Below, piece after piece: positions 1 through 11,571 of a DNA stretch of 64,000 nucleotides. The DNA is taken from NCBI RefSeq assembly GCF_000740895.1, contig NC_025260.1:2336001-2400000 (forward strand), read 5' to 3'. The position numbers and the translations under genes were made by a program. How positions within the stretch are numbered: position 1 is the first letter of the stretch; each line of letters starts with the position of its first letter. The notes below the pieces were generated by a model that did no database searches, had not been told where the DNA came from, and saw only the letters and a list, made by a program, of their open reading frames with translations. Source of the DNA: Theileria orientalis strain Shintoku (lineage: Eukaryota; Apicomplexa; Aconoidasida; Piroplasmida; Theileriidae).

Positions 1-332
1 GCGAGGATACAGTACGCTAGGAAGGTCAACGACCGGTTGTCACTGGCAACGGAGCTGGAGCTATCACCGTCAGCCAAGGAGTCAGCGTTGCGACTGGTAA
101 GCCAATATTTCAAATAAGGAAATGATAGGGCTGGGAGTACCTGTTCAGGCACGCAAGAGTGCAGGGAAACATAGATACCTGCGGAAGAATAGCAATGCAG
201 ACGCAAGATTACAACGGATTTGGAGTAAGCGGCTGTATCGACTACTGGAATAACATCTACCGCTTCGGGTTCATGATGCACATAATGCCGCAACCGGAAA
301 ATAACCCGCAGGAACCAGGCGACCTAGCATAA
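1..332 (+). CDS. C-terminal end of an uncharacterised protein (5' part outside window)
   Basis: Two exons are visible: 1-96 and 129-332, joined across a 32-nt GT-AG intron (97-128). The join is phase 0 and opens a clean frame ending in TAA at 330-332. Without splicing, the first frame stops at 115. The visible tail is about 100 residues. It starts with a charged, helix-like stretch (ARIQYARKVNDRLSLATE) and continues with an aromatic, cysteine-containing segment (SGCIDYWNNIYRFGFMMHI) and an acidic, proline-rich end. I do not recognise the family and see no membrane segment in this part. It converges on the glutaredoxin-like gene; the 186-bp gap between them holds a short TG-rich microsatellite near 388-455. 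Confidence 0.6.
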
Positions 333-518
333 TCGCAAAAAGCATGTACAAATAATGTTGTATATCTACGCAATATACGCGTGTACAGGCGTGTGTGTGT
401 AAGCGTGACAGTAGGAGATGCACGTATATGTGTATATACACACATAAATATATGTGATGTGTATACAAGGGTTAAGTAACAGGAAAAGCTAAAACAGCGA
501 TGATTACACAATAAAAGA

Positions 519-1131
519 TTAGAAAGTGGCCACGGGAAGCTGTTTCCTAAACTGCTTGTGAGTGGCGGAGGAGTAGGGCCTGGAAACGCCCAGAGCCTCA
601 AGAAGTTTCCCGGACTTAAAGAGAGCCAGGAGCTCGTCGTGGCCGGCGAAGGGAGATCCGTCCTTGAAAAGAACATTGCGAGCAGGCTCTCCGCTGAAAA
701 TGTAAATAAGTAGGCGCAACTTACAGTTTGGAACACAGGAATCCGAAGACCTCCCTATTGGATAAAACGTCCACAGTGTGAAAGTCGAGCACCTGGAGAA
801 GCGTAAAGATTTTAACAATGTTAGCCGCACAGAGAGATTTGGGACTATCAACGGAGCCTTCCATGAAAAGAAGGAGCTTGTGGGAGCTGAGAAGGTGTGC
901 CATCTCAGAATCCACAACGTCCCGACTCGAATTGTAGGAATCCACGGAAGACTCAACAAAGTCGCTAAAAAGTTTAGTTTCCGTGACAGGGACGGCGAAA
1001 GTAGATGCGGGTTTGGAAGAAGAAGTCGCAAAACGACTCTGGGGATACATAATTAAAGACTTTGAGAGTTTTAAAGCAGGAAGGCCAGAAAAAATGTGAT
1101 GCAAAGGCCTTAAATATAAGCGAGATGTCAT
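519..1131 (-). CDS. Glutaredoxin-fold protein with degenerate active site
   Basis: Two exons (1131-725 and 693-519) flank a 31-nt intron and give 193 residues. The N-terminus (MTSRLYLRPLHHIF, then a Ser/Arg-rich stretch) looks like a mitochondrial presequence. From about residue 90 the chain follows monothiol glutaredoxins: a LLLFMEGS strand, a helix, a DVLSNREV segment, VLFKDG and an FAGHDELLALFKSGKL tail. In that family PxCGFS carries the catalytic cysteine. Here the aligned residues are PKSLCA, so the first cysteine is a serine. The cis-proline motif (WPTxPQ) reads GEPARN, and GGCD is replaced by AGHD. The fold assignment is good. Glutathione or Fe-S cluster binding in the usual way is doubtful. 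A redox-dead structural role is an inference. The ATG is the first in frame after an AT-rich leader. Confidence 0.75.
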
Positions 1132-1517
1132 TTTACAAAATAATATTAAAAGGATGATGACAAAAAGGTTAAATCGGCGGCGAGAGCTATGTGCAAAAAA
1201 ACCGAGATAAATAAAACATAAAATTAGTGACGAAACCCCTCCAAAATAAAAAAAATTAATTAAAACACCCCAAAAATATAAATATAAAACGGATACCAAA
1301 TAAAACACACATCTACTAAAAGTATGCATTCATTATCAGCTATGCAAGGATGGGGATAAGGATTCTCAAAGACGATAAATACTTGATGAATTGTTGAAAT
1401 TTTGTTAAATTATTGTACATATTTTGTGTTTTTATTTCAAAATAGTTGTAAAATAGTTTTAAGCCTCCGAGATATAAAAAAAGTATTTAACACATAGTAT
1501 CTCGATTTTTCAGTGTT
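1132..1517. promoter_or_regulatory. Divergent intergenic region
   Basis: This 386-bp AT-rich gap separates the start of the glutaredoxin-like gene (-) from the start of the patatin-like gene (+), so it should hold both promoters and 5' leaders. It contains A/T homopolymer runs. I recognise no defined motif. Confidence 0.5.
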
Positions 1518-4500
1518 ATGATAGATAAATCTTTTATATCCGTTGCTGATCATCAGTACGATGAGCCACTCAGTTATGAATCGTCAAGGTCATCCGAATT
1601 TTACTCGGACGAACCTGACGATGAGCACAGAATAAAGCCGCTCCCGAATTCGATACATGTGGAGAGGGAACGCCGAAAAAACGAACAAATAGAGGACTAT
1701 ATGTCAGATTCAAAGAATTCAGATGATCAATTCCTTGAATGTGAAAGCGATTTTGAGTCGCCAAACAGATATAATAACCCCTTTGTAGATTATGATACAT
1801 TAGTAGATATATACAGAGAAAAAAAGAATCTTGAAAGAAATAGAAATAGTATAAACGGAAAGAATGATCCTAAGGGAAGTAAGTCAGATTATACGAAGGC
1901 GGAAGAAGAAATAAGTTCGGAATCACAAAGATCTGGAACGACAAAATCGTTTTTCCTGGGAAGTAAATTCAGGATAGGCAATGTGCACAGAAAATCTGAG
2001 TCGAACAGTAAAGAGGATCAGAAAGTTAAAAGTCCATCGAAGTCGAAGAGAGGTGAGAAGGAGGTCCCAGGAGTAGGAGAAGAAAAGGTGGACAGAAACA
2101 GTAGCTTTACCGATCAAATGTTGGACGTGGTGGCGTCAGAAATGGGATCTGACGTTAACTCGGATATAGAATCGAGAATTGTAGATTACCACGAATCGAA
2201 AAAAAACGTACCAAAGTACGAGTGCGAAGAAGGTGAAGAAGAAGGAATGGGATCACAGGCAGGTGAAAGTGAAGTGTACAGGCCTGAAGATGAAGTGGAT
2301 CAGCTGTTTGATAGAGTTATCAACGGAGGAAATGACCCTGATTTTACGTTCATGCCAGAGGCACTAGACCCCTACGTCAAAATGTCAAAAAAACTTATTA
2401 GTAGAAAGCGTAAAGGAAACCAAGATGGAAACGGAAAAAAAGATATAGCAGATACAGTTATTAACACAGCAATGACGATACTGGGAACGAAGGAAAATGA
2501 AAATACGACATTGATCGGGGAGGAGGCAGAAGGAGCTTGCGTAGCAGAAGGAAAATCCGTATCAGAAGGAACGCAGGTGGATCCGTCGTTGGTGGAGCCA
2601 ACACTGGTGGAAACTATACCACCAAGTGACACGGCTATTGAAAAAAGGATTAAATTGGAAGAAGGTAGGGAAATTATGGATAGCGCACACACTACGCCGA
2701 AGATCGATAAATGTGGGAAGACGAAGGAATTTGAGGAGCAGGTGAAGCCTAAGGCGGCAGAGTACAGTAACCCATCGCACCCAATACTGAGGAAAAAGAG
2801 CATGGACAGAGAGCTGAAGGAAGTGGAGTTCGCGAAGACAGACTCAGACGTCGAGAAGGAGCGAGAGAGAGCAAGAATGCTCTTCGAGGCGACGAAGTAC
2901 GACGAGACGCTATATCGCAGAAACACGGAGGAGCTATCAACAGGGCTCAAGGTGCTGAAGCTGCGAGAAGATAAGAAGTCGAAGAAGTCGAAGCACCGCA
3001 AGAGCGATACGAGAGCGGAAACGGAGACTGAAGACGAAAGACCGAAGAAGGACAAGAAGGGGGAGGAAAAGGGAAGTAAGTCCACCACTTTGAAAAGCGA
3101 TAAGACAGAGGAGAAGTCGGAGAAGGGAGAAAAGGGAGACAAGTCCGACAAGAGCTCGAAGGAGAGGAAGTCGGACAAGAGTAAAAAGTCGTCCTGGAAG
3201 TCAAACGACTACGACATTATATTCAGCTCCCTGGGCGACAGTTTCTCCTCAGGTCTTATCGAGGTCGACAGCAAGCCGATACTGTTGTCCAGAAAGGGCT
3301 TCTACACGATTTTCATGAGGAACTCGAAGTACCCCTACGACTCCACAATCGACTTCTACCTCTTCAGAGTGGGAGTGAAGTACATGCTGGTGAACGAGGC
3401 CTCGAGCCAGAGCTTTAACATCGACGACGTCGTCGACTACGGAAACTTCAGAATTAAGCTCTCAGGCAACATTAACCTGAGTCCGAACGTGACGAAGATG
3501 GCGCTAATTTACTCGAATTCGGAGAGGCAGACGCTGGAGTTCTCGCTGACTCCGTCGGCATTCGGTAAGCGTTTATTCAGCACTCTTTCACCTCATGTCT
3601 ATAGATTGCTGTGTTAATAATATTTAATAAGCACTAATCGATTTTTCAGACTCTAAGCCGAAGATAATGTATAAGATGTTTTACAGTGGACCTCTCCAGT
3701 CGATACCAATGCCTCTCAAGTTTAGAAGAAGGTAAGTATTTGTAGTTATTTTAGCCACCATTCGGTTACGTAACGACTTGTTTGATTGTTGCTACAATCT
3801 GCTTACGTAACAATTTCTTCTATTGTAGCCACCACCCGGTTACATATTGATTAGTTTGTTTTTAGCCACCACCTTGTTACGTAACGTCCTCTTCGATTGT
3901 ATCTTGTTGATCCAATAACACAACTAATTGTTATTTAGGCTGAGAGTATTGTCACTTGACAACAGTGAAAACCTGGGCACATCGGTGATAGGAGCACTCT
4001 ACCTGTTGGAGAAGAAGCTGAGCGAGATGAAGAAGAAAAAAGTTAACCTGACAGACTACTTCGACTACATCTGCGGAACGGGAGCAGGAGCGCTTATAGC
4101 TCTCTGTATGCTCAAGGGATACTCGATGAAGGACCTGAGGTCGCAGTGGAACATCGTGGTCTCGAGTCTGTTCAAGTGGACGTACTCGCTCCCCTCGGGA
4201 ATCATATTCGACTACTACTACATAGAGGAGTTCAAGAAAAACTTCATCAACATACTGGGAACGGACTTTTTGTGCTCAAAGCCGTGGCCGCACTGCATGG
4301 TGACCTGCACGAATGTAAGGTCAAACCCGTACGACCTCTTCCTCTTCAGAAACTACGGAGACTCCAAATGTAAGTTAAGCGCAAGAACTGTCAGATATAT
4401 TCTTGTTGATACATAGATTTAGGCTTTAGTGGTAGTAGATTCATAGATATAGGCATTAGTGCCTGTACTCATATTGATATAGGCATTAGTGCCTGTACTT

Positions 4501-5409
4501 ATATAGATTTAGGCATTAGTGCCACTAGATACTTAGGTAGTTATACGCAGACGCACAGATCTTTATCTGCCTCTGTTGATATATATATGAGTAGTTGTTA
4601 TGAAAACGCTCACAATAATGTTTAGTCGGATCAATTTACGGCAGTTCCTACGCTCCAATGTGGTTGGTAGGCTGGGCATCATGCGCTCTGCCGACATACG
4701 TGAGGTAACCCATAGATAATTTGCACTAATTTCGGAAACGAGTAGATATGTTTCTAACCCTTGCGATTGACTCATTTAAATAACTTAGGGGACCGAGCAA
4801 TTCAAACCTGAACTCCATCGGCTACAACATGATCACTAAGACGCAGCTCGTCGACGGATCACTGGTATCCTCGAGTCCAAGCTTGATATCTCTCCAGGAG
4901 TTGACGAGCATATACAACATTAACCTGAGATCCCTAGTCAAGGTACGAACCCTTTAGATATTGGCTATTTAGCTTCTTGTTTGCTAACATAGTGCTGTAC
5001 TAAGTGTGTATTGTTACCAAACGCACACCCTTAATTGTATTAAATACCATAATTATGAATTACACATTGAGCTAATGAACATGTGTAGGACAACATGGAC
5101 CTGTTCCTGAGCATTGGTACGAGCAAGTCGGAGAACGAAAACGCGTCAATCAACTCGTCGACATGGCAAATACTCATGAACTGCAAAAACCTCATGTACA
5201 ACACACAGCTGCAGCACCTGCACGTGAAGAACCTGTTCGACGAGTACGAAAACAAGTACCACAGAATACAGCTGCCAATATACCCGGGCTGTAAGCACGG
5301 AAAGACGTCCAAGGAGGCAGTGGACGCAGTGCTGACGTCGACAATACAGTTTATATCACGCCACGACAACCAGCGCATAGAACAAATCGTAAACATACTG
5401 AATCAGTAG
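1518..5409 (+). CDS. Patatin-like phospholipase homologue, probable pseudoenzyme
   Basis: Six exons (1518-3564, 3650-3731, 3939-4369, 4626-4704, 4789-4942, 5089-5409) encode 1037 residues, with every join checked for phase. Residues 1 to about 540 are a low-complexity Lys/Glu/Ser/Asp-rich extension. A globular linker follows, then a patatin domain from about 710. Active patatins have a glycine-rich DGGGxRG oxyanion loop, a GxSxG serine and a DGG/DGA aspartate. Here the loop reads SLDNSENLG and the nucleophile motif reads CGTGAGA, with Gly in place of Ser. The second-acid motif survives as VDGSL, and the flanking LPTYV and SIGTS segments are recognisable. The family is therefore clear, but lipid hydrolysis by the normal Ser-Asp dyad should not be possible. 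A scaffold or lipid-binding role is an inference. Two introns contain tandem repeats. Confidence 0.8.
3752..3885. repeat. Imperfect repeats in intron 2 of the patatin-like gene
   Basis: Copies of TAGCCACCAnnnGGTTACG, often followed by TAAC, occur at 3752-3774, 3826-3844 and 3863-3885. A partial copy lies at 3799-3811. All lie inside the 207-bp intron 3732-3938. Confidence 0.75.
4411..4530. repeat. Four 30-bp tandem repeats in intron 3 of the patatin-like gene
   Basis: The core TTTAGGCATTAGTG / ATATAGGCATTAGTG recurs with its AGG at 4421, 4451, 4481 and 4511, an exact 30-bp period. The array lies wholly within intron 4370-4625. Confidence 0.85.
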
Positions 5410-5602
5410 AAATGATCAAATCAGTAAAAGGATCAAATCTGTTGAAAGATCAAGGCAGCGAGTTGAATGACACTAATATGCTACCACATGTACAGTACAC
5501 ACTAGGGCATTAATGTTGTCCGATTGTATATCAGTGCATTAACAGATACAAGTTTGGTTGAAAACATTAAATAACTGCCGTTTACATTGTGAGAAAGAAC
5601 CT

Positions 5603-8600
5603 CTATGACTTACAAATTGATCTAAGCACATACTGCAATATGCCTCCGTGCTTATAGTATTCACTCTAAAAGTAAATTGGTAAATAAATAGGTCTTAAGT
5701 TATGTAGATTGGTGTAAATGTGTGTGAATAAGTATTCGTGGGTAGGCACATGTGAAAAGTTAAATAAATTGGTAAATAAATAGGTCTTAAGTTATGTATA
5801 ACTAGGTAGATCTATTGGTGTATACTTAAGTATAATTGACAAGCTATTTAAATGAAAAGGTAATACCTCGATTTGAGTATCCACTCTGCACTTGGTGTCA
5901 AAAGATAGGCCGGTATCCGTTGTAACTTTTACTAAACAGCCCGGCTCGACCTTAGGGTCCAGGTGAATGGTAAACTTCTCAGTGCCTTTCAACTTCAGAG
6001 TGTTTGCGTTCTGACCGCTCAGAAATTCCAGTGGTAGTATGCCACAGCCAACGAGGTTGGTGCGGTGAATTCTTTCAAAAGACTCGGCCAAAATAGCCTT
6101 GACTCCGAGCAACAGTGGGCCCCTGTATAATATTAGTTTGCAACAATAACGATATAAACATGAGTAATAACAACTAAGTGTATAACAACAACATAAATAG
6201 CAGTAACAATAACAACAACTAAGTGTATAACAACAACATAAATAGCAGTAACAATAACAACAACTAAGTGTATAACAACAACATAAATAGCAGTAACAAT
6301 AACAACAACTAACTGTATAACAACAACATAAATAGCAGTAACAATAACAACAACTAACTGTATGATGATACACTATACAGAGTAGCTAGGTAGCTGTGTA
6401 TTTCTTACTTTGCAGCCCAGTCCCTTGATGAGCCAGAGCCGTACTCCTTCCCAGCAACGACTATCAGGGGGTGCCCGTCCTTCTTGTAAAGCTCAGAGGC
6501 GTCAAAGACCGACATGAGCTGGTTCGTTGGAACGTGAACCGTGTTTGGGCCCTGGCCTGGACAGAGCAGGTTGTTTATCCTGATGTTTGCGAAGGTGCCC
6601 CTCGACATCACCAAGTCGTTTCCTCTCCTCGACCCGTACGAGTTAAAGTCCTTGTACGTAACACCCCTGTCGAGCAGGAACTTGGCTGCAGGGGAGTTCT
6701 TAGCAATGTTACCGGCGGGACTTATATGGTCAGTGGTTATGGAGTCGCCTAAAATTACAGTAATTTCTGATTCACTTAACACTGCATAGCCCGGTATACT
6801 ACCTAGTTTACTAGCCACTACAGTAGGGTCTACTACCTAGTTTACTAGCTGTTCTAGTACTAAATAAATAGATAAATAAACTAAGTACCCAGTTGACATT
6901 TAGCTAACGACAGTATCTACAGGCGCATACCTAGCAACAGCAGAACGTGGGCGTCCTTGATTGGCTTCACCTCCCTCAACCTGTCCAGCTCCATGTCCTT
7001 GAAGTAGGGCGGGTGCTGAATATACGTCGACTGCGGGTCCCAGAGGTACAGCTCCGAGCTCGGCGAGTTCAACTTTTTCCAGGACTCGCTGCCCTGGGTT
7101 ATGTTGTGGTAGACCTCCTTGAACAGGCTCGCCTTCACGAACTGCGCCTCGAGCTTCGAGACCTCCTCCTTGCTGGGCAGCAGGTCCAGGAAGTAGACCG
7201 GCTTCCCCGTCCTGCTGCTCACGCCCAGCGGCTCCTTCAGCAGGTCGAAGTTGACGTTTCCCGCGAGCGCAAAGGCCACCACGAGCTGCGGCGACGCCAG
7301 AAAGTTCGCTCTGGTGTGCGGGTGCACTCTGCCCTCGAAGTTCCGGTTTCCTGAGAGCACCGAGGACACCACCAACCCGTTGTTCACGATGGCTTCCGTC
7401 ACCTCAGGGTCGAGCTCTCCGGAGTTACCTATGCAGGTCATGCATCCGTAGCCCGCTATGTAAAACCCTAATTTTTCCAGGGGCTCAATGAGACCACTCA
7501 ACTCAAGGTATCGAGTAACCTAAGAGGAGTTAACACACTTTTACATACGCTAGGCATTAGATATATAAATATATAAGCATAAGAAACGTATCTCAGTATC
7601 CCTTAAGCACTAACTTCACTACTTGGTTAAATATGTTAAACTATCTGATAAACTCACCGTCTTAGATCCGGGCGACAACGACGTCTTAATGTACGGCTTT
7701 ACGCTCAGTCCGTGTTCTACCGCATTTTTGGCCAGAAGGCCGGCGGCCAACATGACCGAGGGGTTACTCGTGTTCGTGCACGAGGTGATGCTTGCAATTA
7801 CCACTGACCCATTGTCCAACTCGTACTCGTTGCCTGAACGTGCGTCATGTTTTGAATGCGTTATGTGGCACACTCACGTGTGCTACTAGTCCTAAATATC
7901 AAAGTTACCTCTGTAGTTGAATTTAACTTTGTTGCTCAGCTTCTCGAGGCCGTACCCCTTGGTGTCCTTGCTCGTCAGTAGCTCAGAGTATTTCGTCTTT
8001 ACCTCGTGGAGTGGGATGTTGTCCTGCGGCCTCTTCGGGCCCGCAATGCTCGGCGTCAGCGTGCTGAGGTCCAGCCTGACCACCGTGCTGTACTTGATCG
8101 CGCCTACGTCGCTGGTCGCCGTGTGCAGCAGGTTCTCCTTCGTGTACTTCTCCAGCAGCTCCACTGTGGAGTTCGGGCGCCCCGTTTGCAGCAGGTAGTC
8201 TAGCGTCAGCTGGTCCACTGGGAAGAAGCCCACGGTGGCTCCGTACTCCGGCGCCATGTTTGCTATGGTTGCTCTGTCCGCCAGCGTCAGGTACTTCACT
8301 CCCTCTCCGAAGAACTCCACGAACTTTCCGACCACTCCTGGGCCGCTTCTCAGGAGGCTCGTGACTGCCAGCACCACGTCCGTCGAGAACACGTTCTCGT
8401 TCGGCTTCCCTACGAGTTCGAAGCCGACCACCTGCGGCAGCAGCATGCTTATCGGCTGTCCCAACATCGTCGCTTCCGCCTCTATTCCTCCCACTCCCCA
8501 GCCTACTACTCCCAGGCCATTTATCATCGTGGTGTGCGAGTCTGTTCCCACCACTGAATCTGGATACAGGAGTCCATTGTTGTCGAACAGACACCTTGCC

Positions 8601-9568
8601 AAGAACTCCAAGTTGACCTAAAGATCATTATTCCAACCATTAGCGGCGAATTTACTTATCATTCTAAACAGTGGTAACAGGTCTACTGCACTTAAATCCC
8701 TTAATTACCAAACTCCACTAAAGGTTGGGGGCCAACTAGCTGCTCTACCTGATCCTACCGACTTTAGGCACTTACCTGGTGAACAATTCCTGATCCTGGC
8801 GGCACAATTAGCGTATTTTTGAACGTTTGCGCTCCCCATTTTAGGAACCTAAATCTCTCTGAGTTTCTGCTCATTTCCGTTTCCTGGTTTAGGTTTAGCG
8901 CCTTGGCGTCGCGGCTAAAGTCGACTTGCACTGAGTGGTCAATTACGAGGTCGACTGGCACCAAGGGGTTAATGCGCGTCGGATCCTTGCCTGATTTGGC
9001 CACAAAATCGCGCATGGCAGCCAGGTCAACGATCGTTGGAACGCCGCTGCACATCAGTTACAGGTGATCCGTGTGTGCAAGTCCTAACTATCTACGCCAA
9101 CTTACGTGAAGTCTTGCAACAACACTCTCGATGGTATGAACGGTATTTCCGTCTGGTTTAAACTGTTTTTGGTCCAGCCCAGTATCTTCTCAACATCCTC
9201 GCTGGTCGTACTACAGAATTTCATTATTGAATCCTCATTTACATTACATAAGCAGTTTATTCGTCTCACATATACACATTTCTACCAGAATACGCACAAC
9301 TACCTACACTCTTCTATACTAAGACTCAGTACCTGAACTCGTCGCAGTTCCTTACTGCTGCCTCCAGGAGAACGCGGATTGAAAATGGTAGCTCGAAGAT
9401 CCTCGAATCATTCAGACTCCTCAAGGAGAAATACTTCTTATCGGTCCCCTCCAGAGTCTTCTTCACTCTGTCGAAGGGGTTTGACCTTGAAGAGGACACA
9501 CTTCTCATTTGTTTAAAAAATAATTGTCGACTTTTTACTCCCAAATTCTGATACAGTGAAACGAACAT
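5603..9568 (-). CDS. Aconitate hydratase (IRP1/AcnA type)
   Basis: Nine exons (9568-9333, 9210-9106, 9046-8776, 8617-7909, 7833-7658, 7519-6931, 6748-6409, 6122-5867, 5665-5603) sum to 2745 nt, or 914 residues, with every phase consistent. Aconitase converts citrate to isocitrate using a [4Fe-4S] cluster. The three cluster cysteines are present in [13 protein letters not shown] and [12 protein letters not shown]. Also present are [55 protein letters not shown] and the C-terminal [14 protein letters not shown] in a 21-codon last exon. About 30 residues precede the usual RSNPF start; they are basic and Ser-rich, consistent with a mitochondrial presequence. A single organellar aconitase feeding the TCA cycle is typical of apicomplexans. 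RNA-binding IRP activity cannot be judged from sequence. Confidence 0.96.
5673..5798. repeat. 34-bp direct repeat in the last aconitase intron
   Basis: A 34-bp sequence beginning TAAATTGGTAAATAAATAGG is present identically at 5673-5706 and 5765-5798, 92 bp apart, inside intron 5666-5866. Confidence 0.9.
6172..6351. repeat. 45-bp minisatellite in an aconitase intron
   Basis: Four tandem 45-bp units (6172, 6217, 6262, 6307) rich in AAC/ATA, plus the start of a fifth at 6352, lie inside intron 6123-6408. The units are nearly identical; one visible variation is CTAAG versus CTAAC. Because 45 is a multiple of three, the array makes an artefactual Tyr/Cys-rich open frame on the minus strand. Confidence 0.93.
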
Positions 9569-10147
9569 ATTATTAAAACTGTCTCATAAATTTACTAAAC
9601 TAGAAACTATTTGAGTATTTGAGGGTAACACCAATCTGGCTACTGTTTACGGAACAGTTTGTTTGCCTTTTTACCGTAGAATCCTATTGACTTTACGCTC
9701 TCACAACAGATGTGTTACACTAATTATCTACAACAGGCTTTCAAAGTAACCAATAACGATTGTTATTAGCTGTTTTGTGATTATTTAAAAATCTAGAGTC
9801 ACTCAAGCGCCCTAAACGAGTAAACTATAAATTTGTTTCGTATGGTGCCACGGGTGTTAATCGTCGTACTTAGGGGTGTTGTACACATAAATTTTGTTTT
9901 ATTTAGATTTGATTCATTTAATTCTCCTTTTTATTCCTTTATTTATCTTTTGGCATGTGGAATCGCGATTTAATCTACATACATATAAAATTTAGCCAAA
10001 TTTTGCGCATGACACATTTAGGTCTGAATTATTGCCCAAACTCTCATCCTAAAATTACAAAGGGGTATAATCAGAATAGTTTACAACGAAACATGTAAAA
10101 CCACCAGTCCCGTTTATACAAAGTGTGTATTTGAAGTAAGAAGCAGA
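9569..10147. other. Intergenic, upstream of aconitase and downstream of L8
   Basis: This 579-bp AT-rich stretch should carry the aconitase promoter and the 3' end of the L8 transcript. I see no coding potential or defined motif. Confidence 0.5.
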
Positions 10148-11047
10148 TTATGTATCCTTGTTGAACTTCTTCTTCTTGCTGCCGCGAAGGAGACCTGTCC
10201 TCCTGGCTGCAATAAGACCGACCTTCTGACCTGGCGGAGCCATCCTCGATATGGTCGAGGGGTGACCAATGTGCTGGTGGTTACCACCTCCGTGCGGATG
10301 CTCTACCGGGTTCATCGCAACACCCCTCACCTTGGGCCAGCAGTTCCTCTTAGCCTTGTACTTGTGGTACGATACGCCGGCCTTCAGGAGTGGCTTTTCG
10401 ATCCTTCCGCCGCCTGCGACGACGCCGACCAAGCCTCTGGAAGCAGAGCTTACTGTCTTCCTTGTTCCTGAGGGCAACCTGACCCTCGTGGTTTTCCCGT
10501 CGTCAGAGTGACTGATAACTGTGGCGTAGCTTCCTGAGGTCTTTGCCACCCTTCCTCTGTCGCCCTTCTTCTCCTCCAAGCAGCTCACGACTGTTCCCTC
10601 TGGCATTTTACCGACTGGGAGGCAGTTTCCGATGGAGAGTGCAGCGTTGCTTCCAAAGTATACAAACTGGCCGGTGTAGAGTCCCTCGACTGCGACGAAC
10701 AGCTCCCTGTCGAGGCCGTACTTGTAGGCGTTCCTGAACACCACCTTGGCGAGCGGCGCACCCCTGCCCGGGTCGTGGATGATGTCCTTGACGACACCCC
10801 TGATGTATCCGTGAGTCTCAGCGTAGTCGAGGCGACGAAGCTTAACTTGGCCCTGTCTCTTATGGGTATGGGCGCGGAATACCGATCCTCTACCCTTCCT
10901 CTGACCTGAAGTAAAAATTAGTTTACATGTAACGATTATGAAATGAGTCACGGGTATAATCAACAAGTATTATATAGGAATTCTTCCCGAAATGTGGGAA
11001 CACAGAAATATTCTATTGTATAGCTTACTTCTAATAACACGTCCCAT
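10148..11047 (-). CDS. RPL8: 60S ribosomal protein L8 (uL2)
   Basis: A 19-nt first exon (11047-11029, encoding MGRVIR plus one base) joins across a 123-nt intron to 10905-10148, giving 258 residues, the normal length for eukaryotic L8. uL2 lies at the peptidyl-transferase centre of the large subunit. Conserved segments include [69 protein letters not shown] and a basic end (RGSKKKKF). The HPHGG motif holds the histidine conserved throughout the family. A short start exon followed by an intron is common in ribosomal protein genes. The ATG is fixed by the conserved MGRVIR start. Confidence 0.97.
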
Positions 11048-11571
11048 CTCTAATGTATATTAAATATGTCAAATGAGAGATATCCAGTAGTGGCGGTATG
11101 TGGTAGTGAAAAATTCAAAATCTTAACCGCAGATGTACTAGTCAATATTTGTGGTTCGATGTTCAACGTTCACCAAACATATGAATAATTTCTGTAAAAG
11201 CGGTCGATATACCCTTCTAAAGTTCAAGATTAGTGAAAGGTATGGCGTATATAATAACTAATGGAGGAATTGAACACATAGGCATGGGGAAGATTCCCCA
11301 CCCTTAAAATAAACTCTGAACAATCAATCTAGAGTCCAAATTCCATTTTTATTCTATTTTCTTTTCAAGTTATCCAACTGAAGTGTATCTTGACATCCGA
11401 TTTTTTAATTTATTCTTCAGTGTTTTACTCGATTATTTTTCATGATCACTCAATTTCTAATTAATAAAACAAGACAAATCGACAAAAATGTCATAATATG
11501 GAAGCATTGATATACATTTATTATGATTCCTCTCATGTGTTTACACAATAACTGAGCACATACTCATAATG
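11048..11571. other. Intergenic, L8 promoter region
   Basis: A 524-bp gap upstream of RPL8 and downstream of the exosome gene, both on the minus strand. It is AT-rich and I recognise no feature. Confidence 0.5.

Noticed and set aside
257..736. Minus-strand frames crossing 257-736 that look Cys/Ser-rich
   Set aside because: They run through the TG-rich microsatellite and antisense to the first gene's last exon. Codon pattern and conserved motifs support the plus-strand exon and the glutaredoxin-like gene instead.
2372..3178. 268-residue Ser/Phe-rich minus-strand frame
   Set aside because: It is the antisense of the Lys/Glu-rich first exon of the patatin-like gene, where GAA/AAG codons read as TTC/CTT.
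5792..6373. Minus-strand frame with repeated Tyr/Cys blocks joined to the aconitase C-terminus
   Set aside because: The Tyr/Cys part is a translation of the intronic 45-bp minisatellite. Only 5867-6122 is real aconitase exon.
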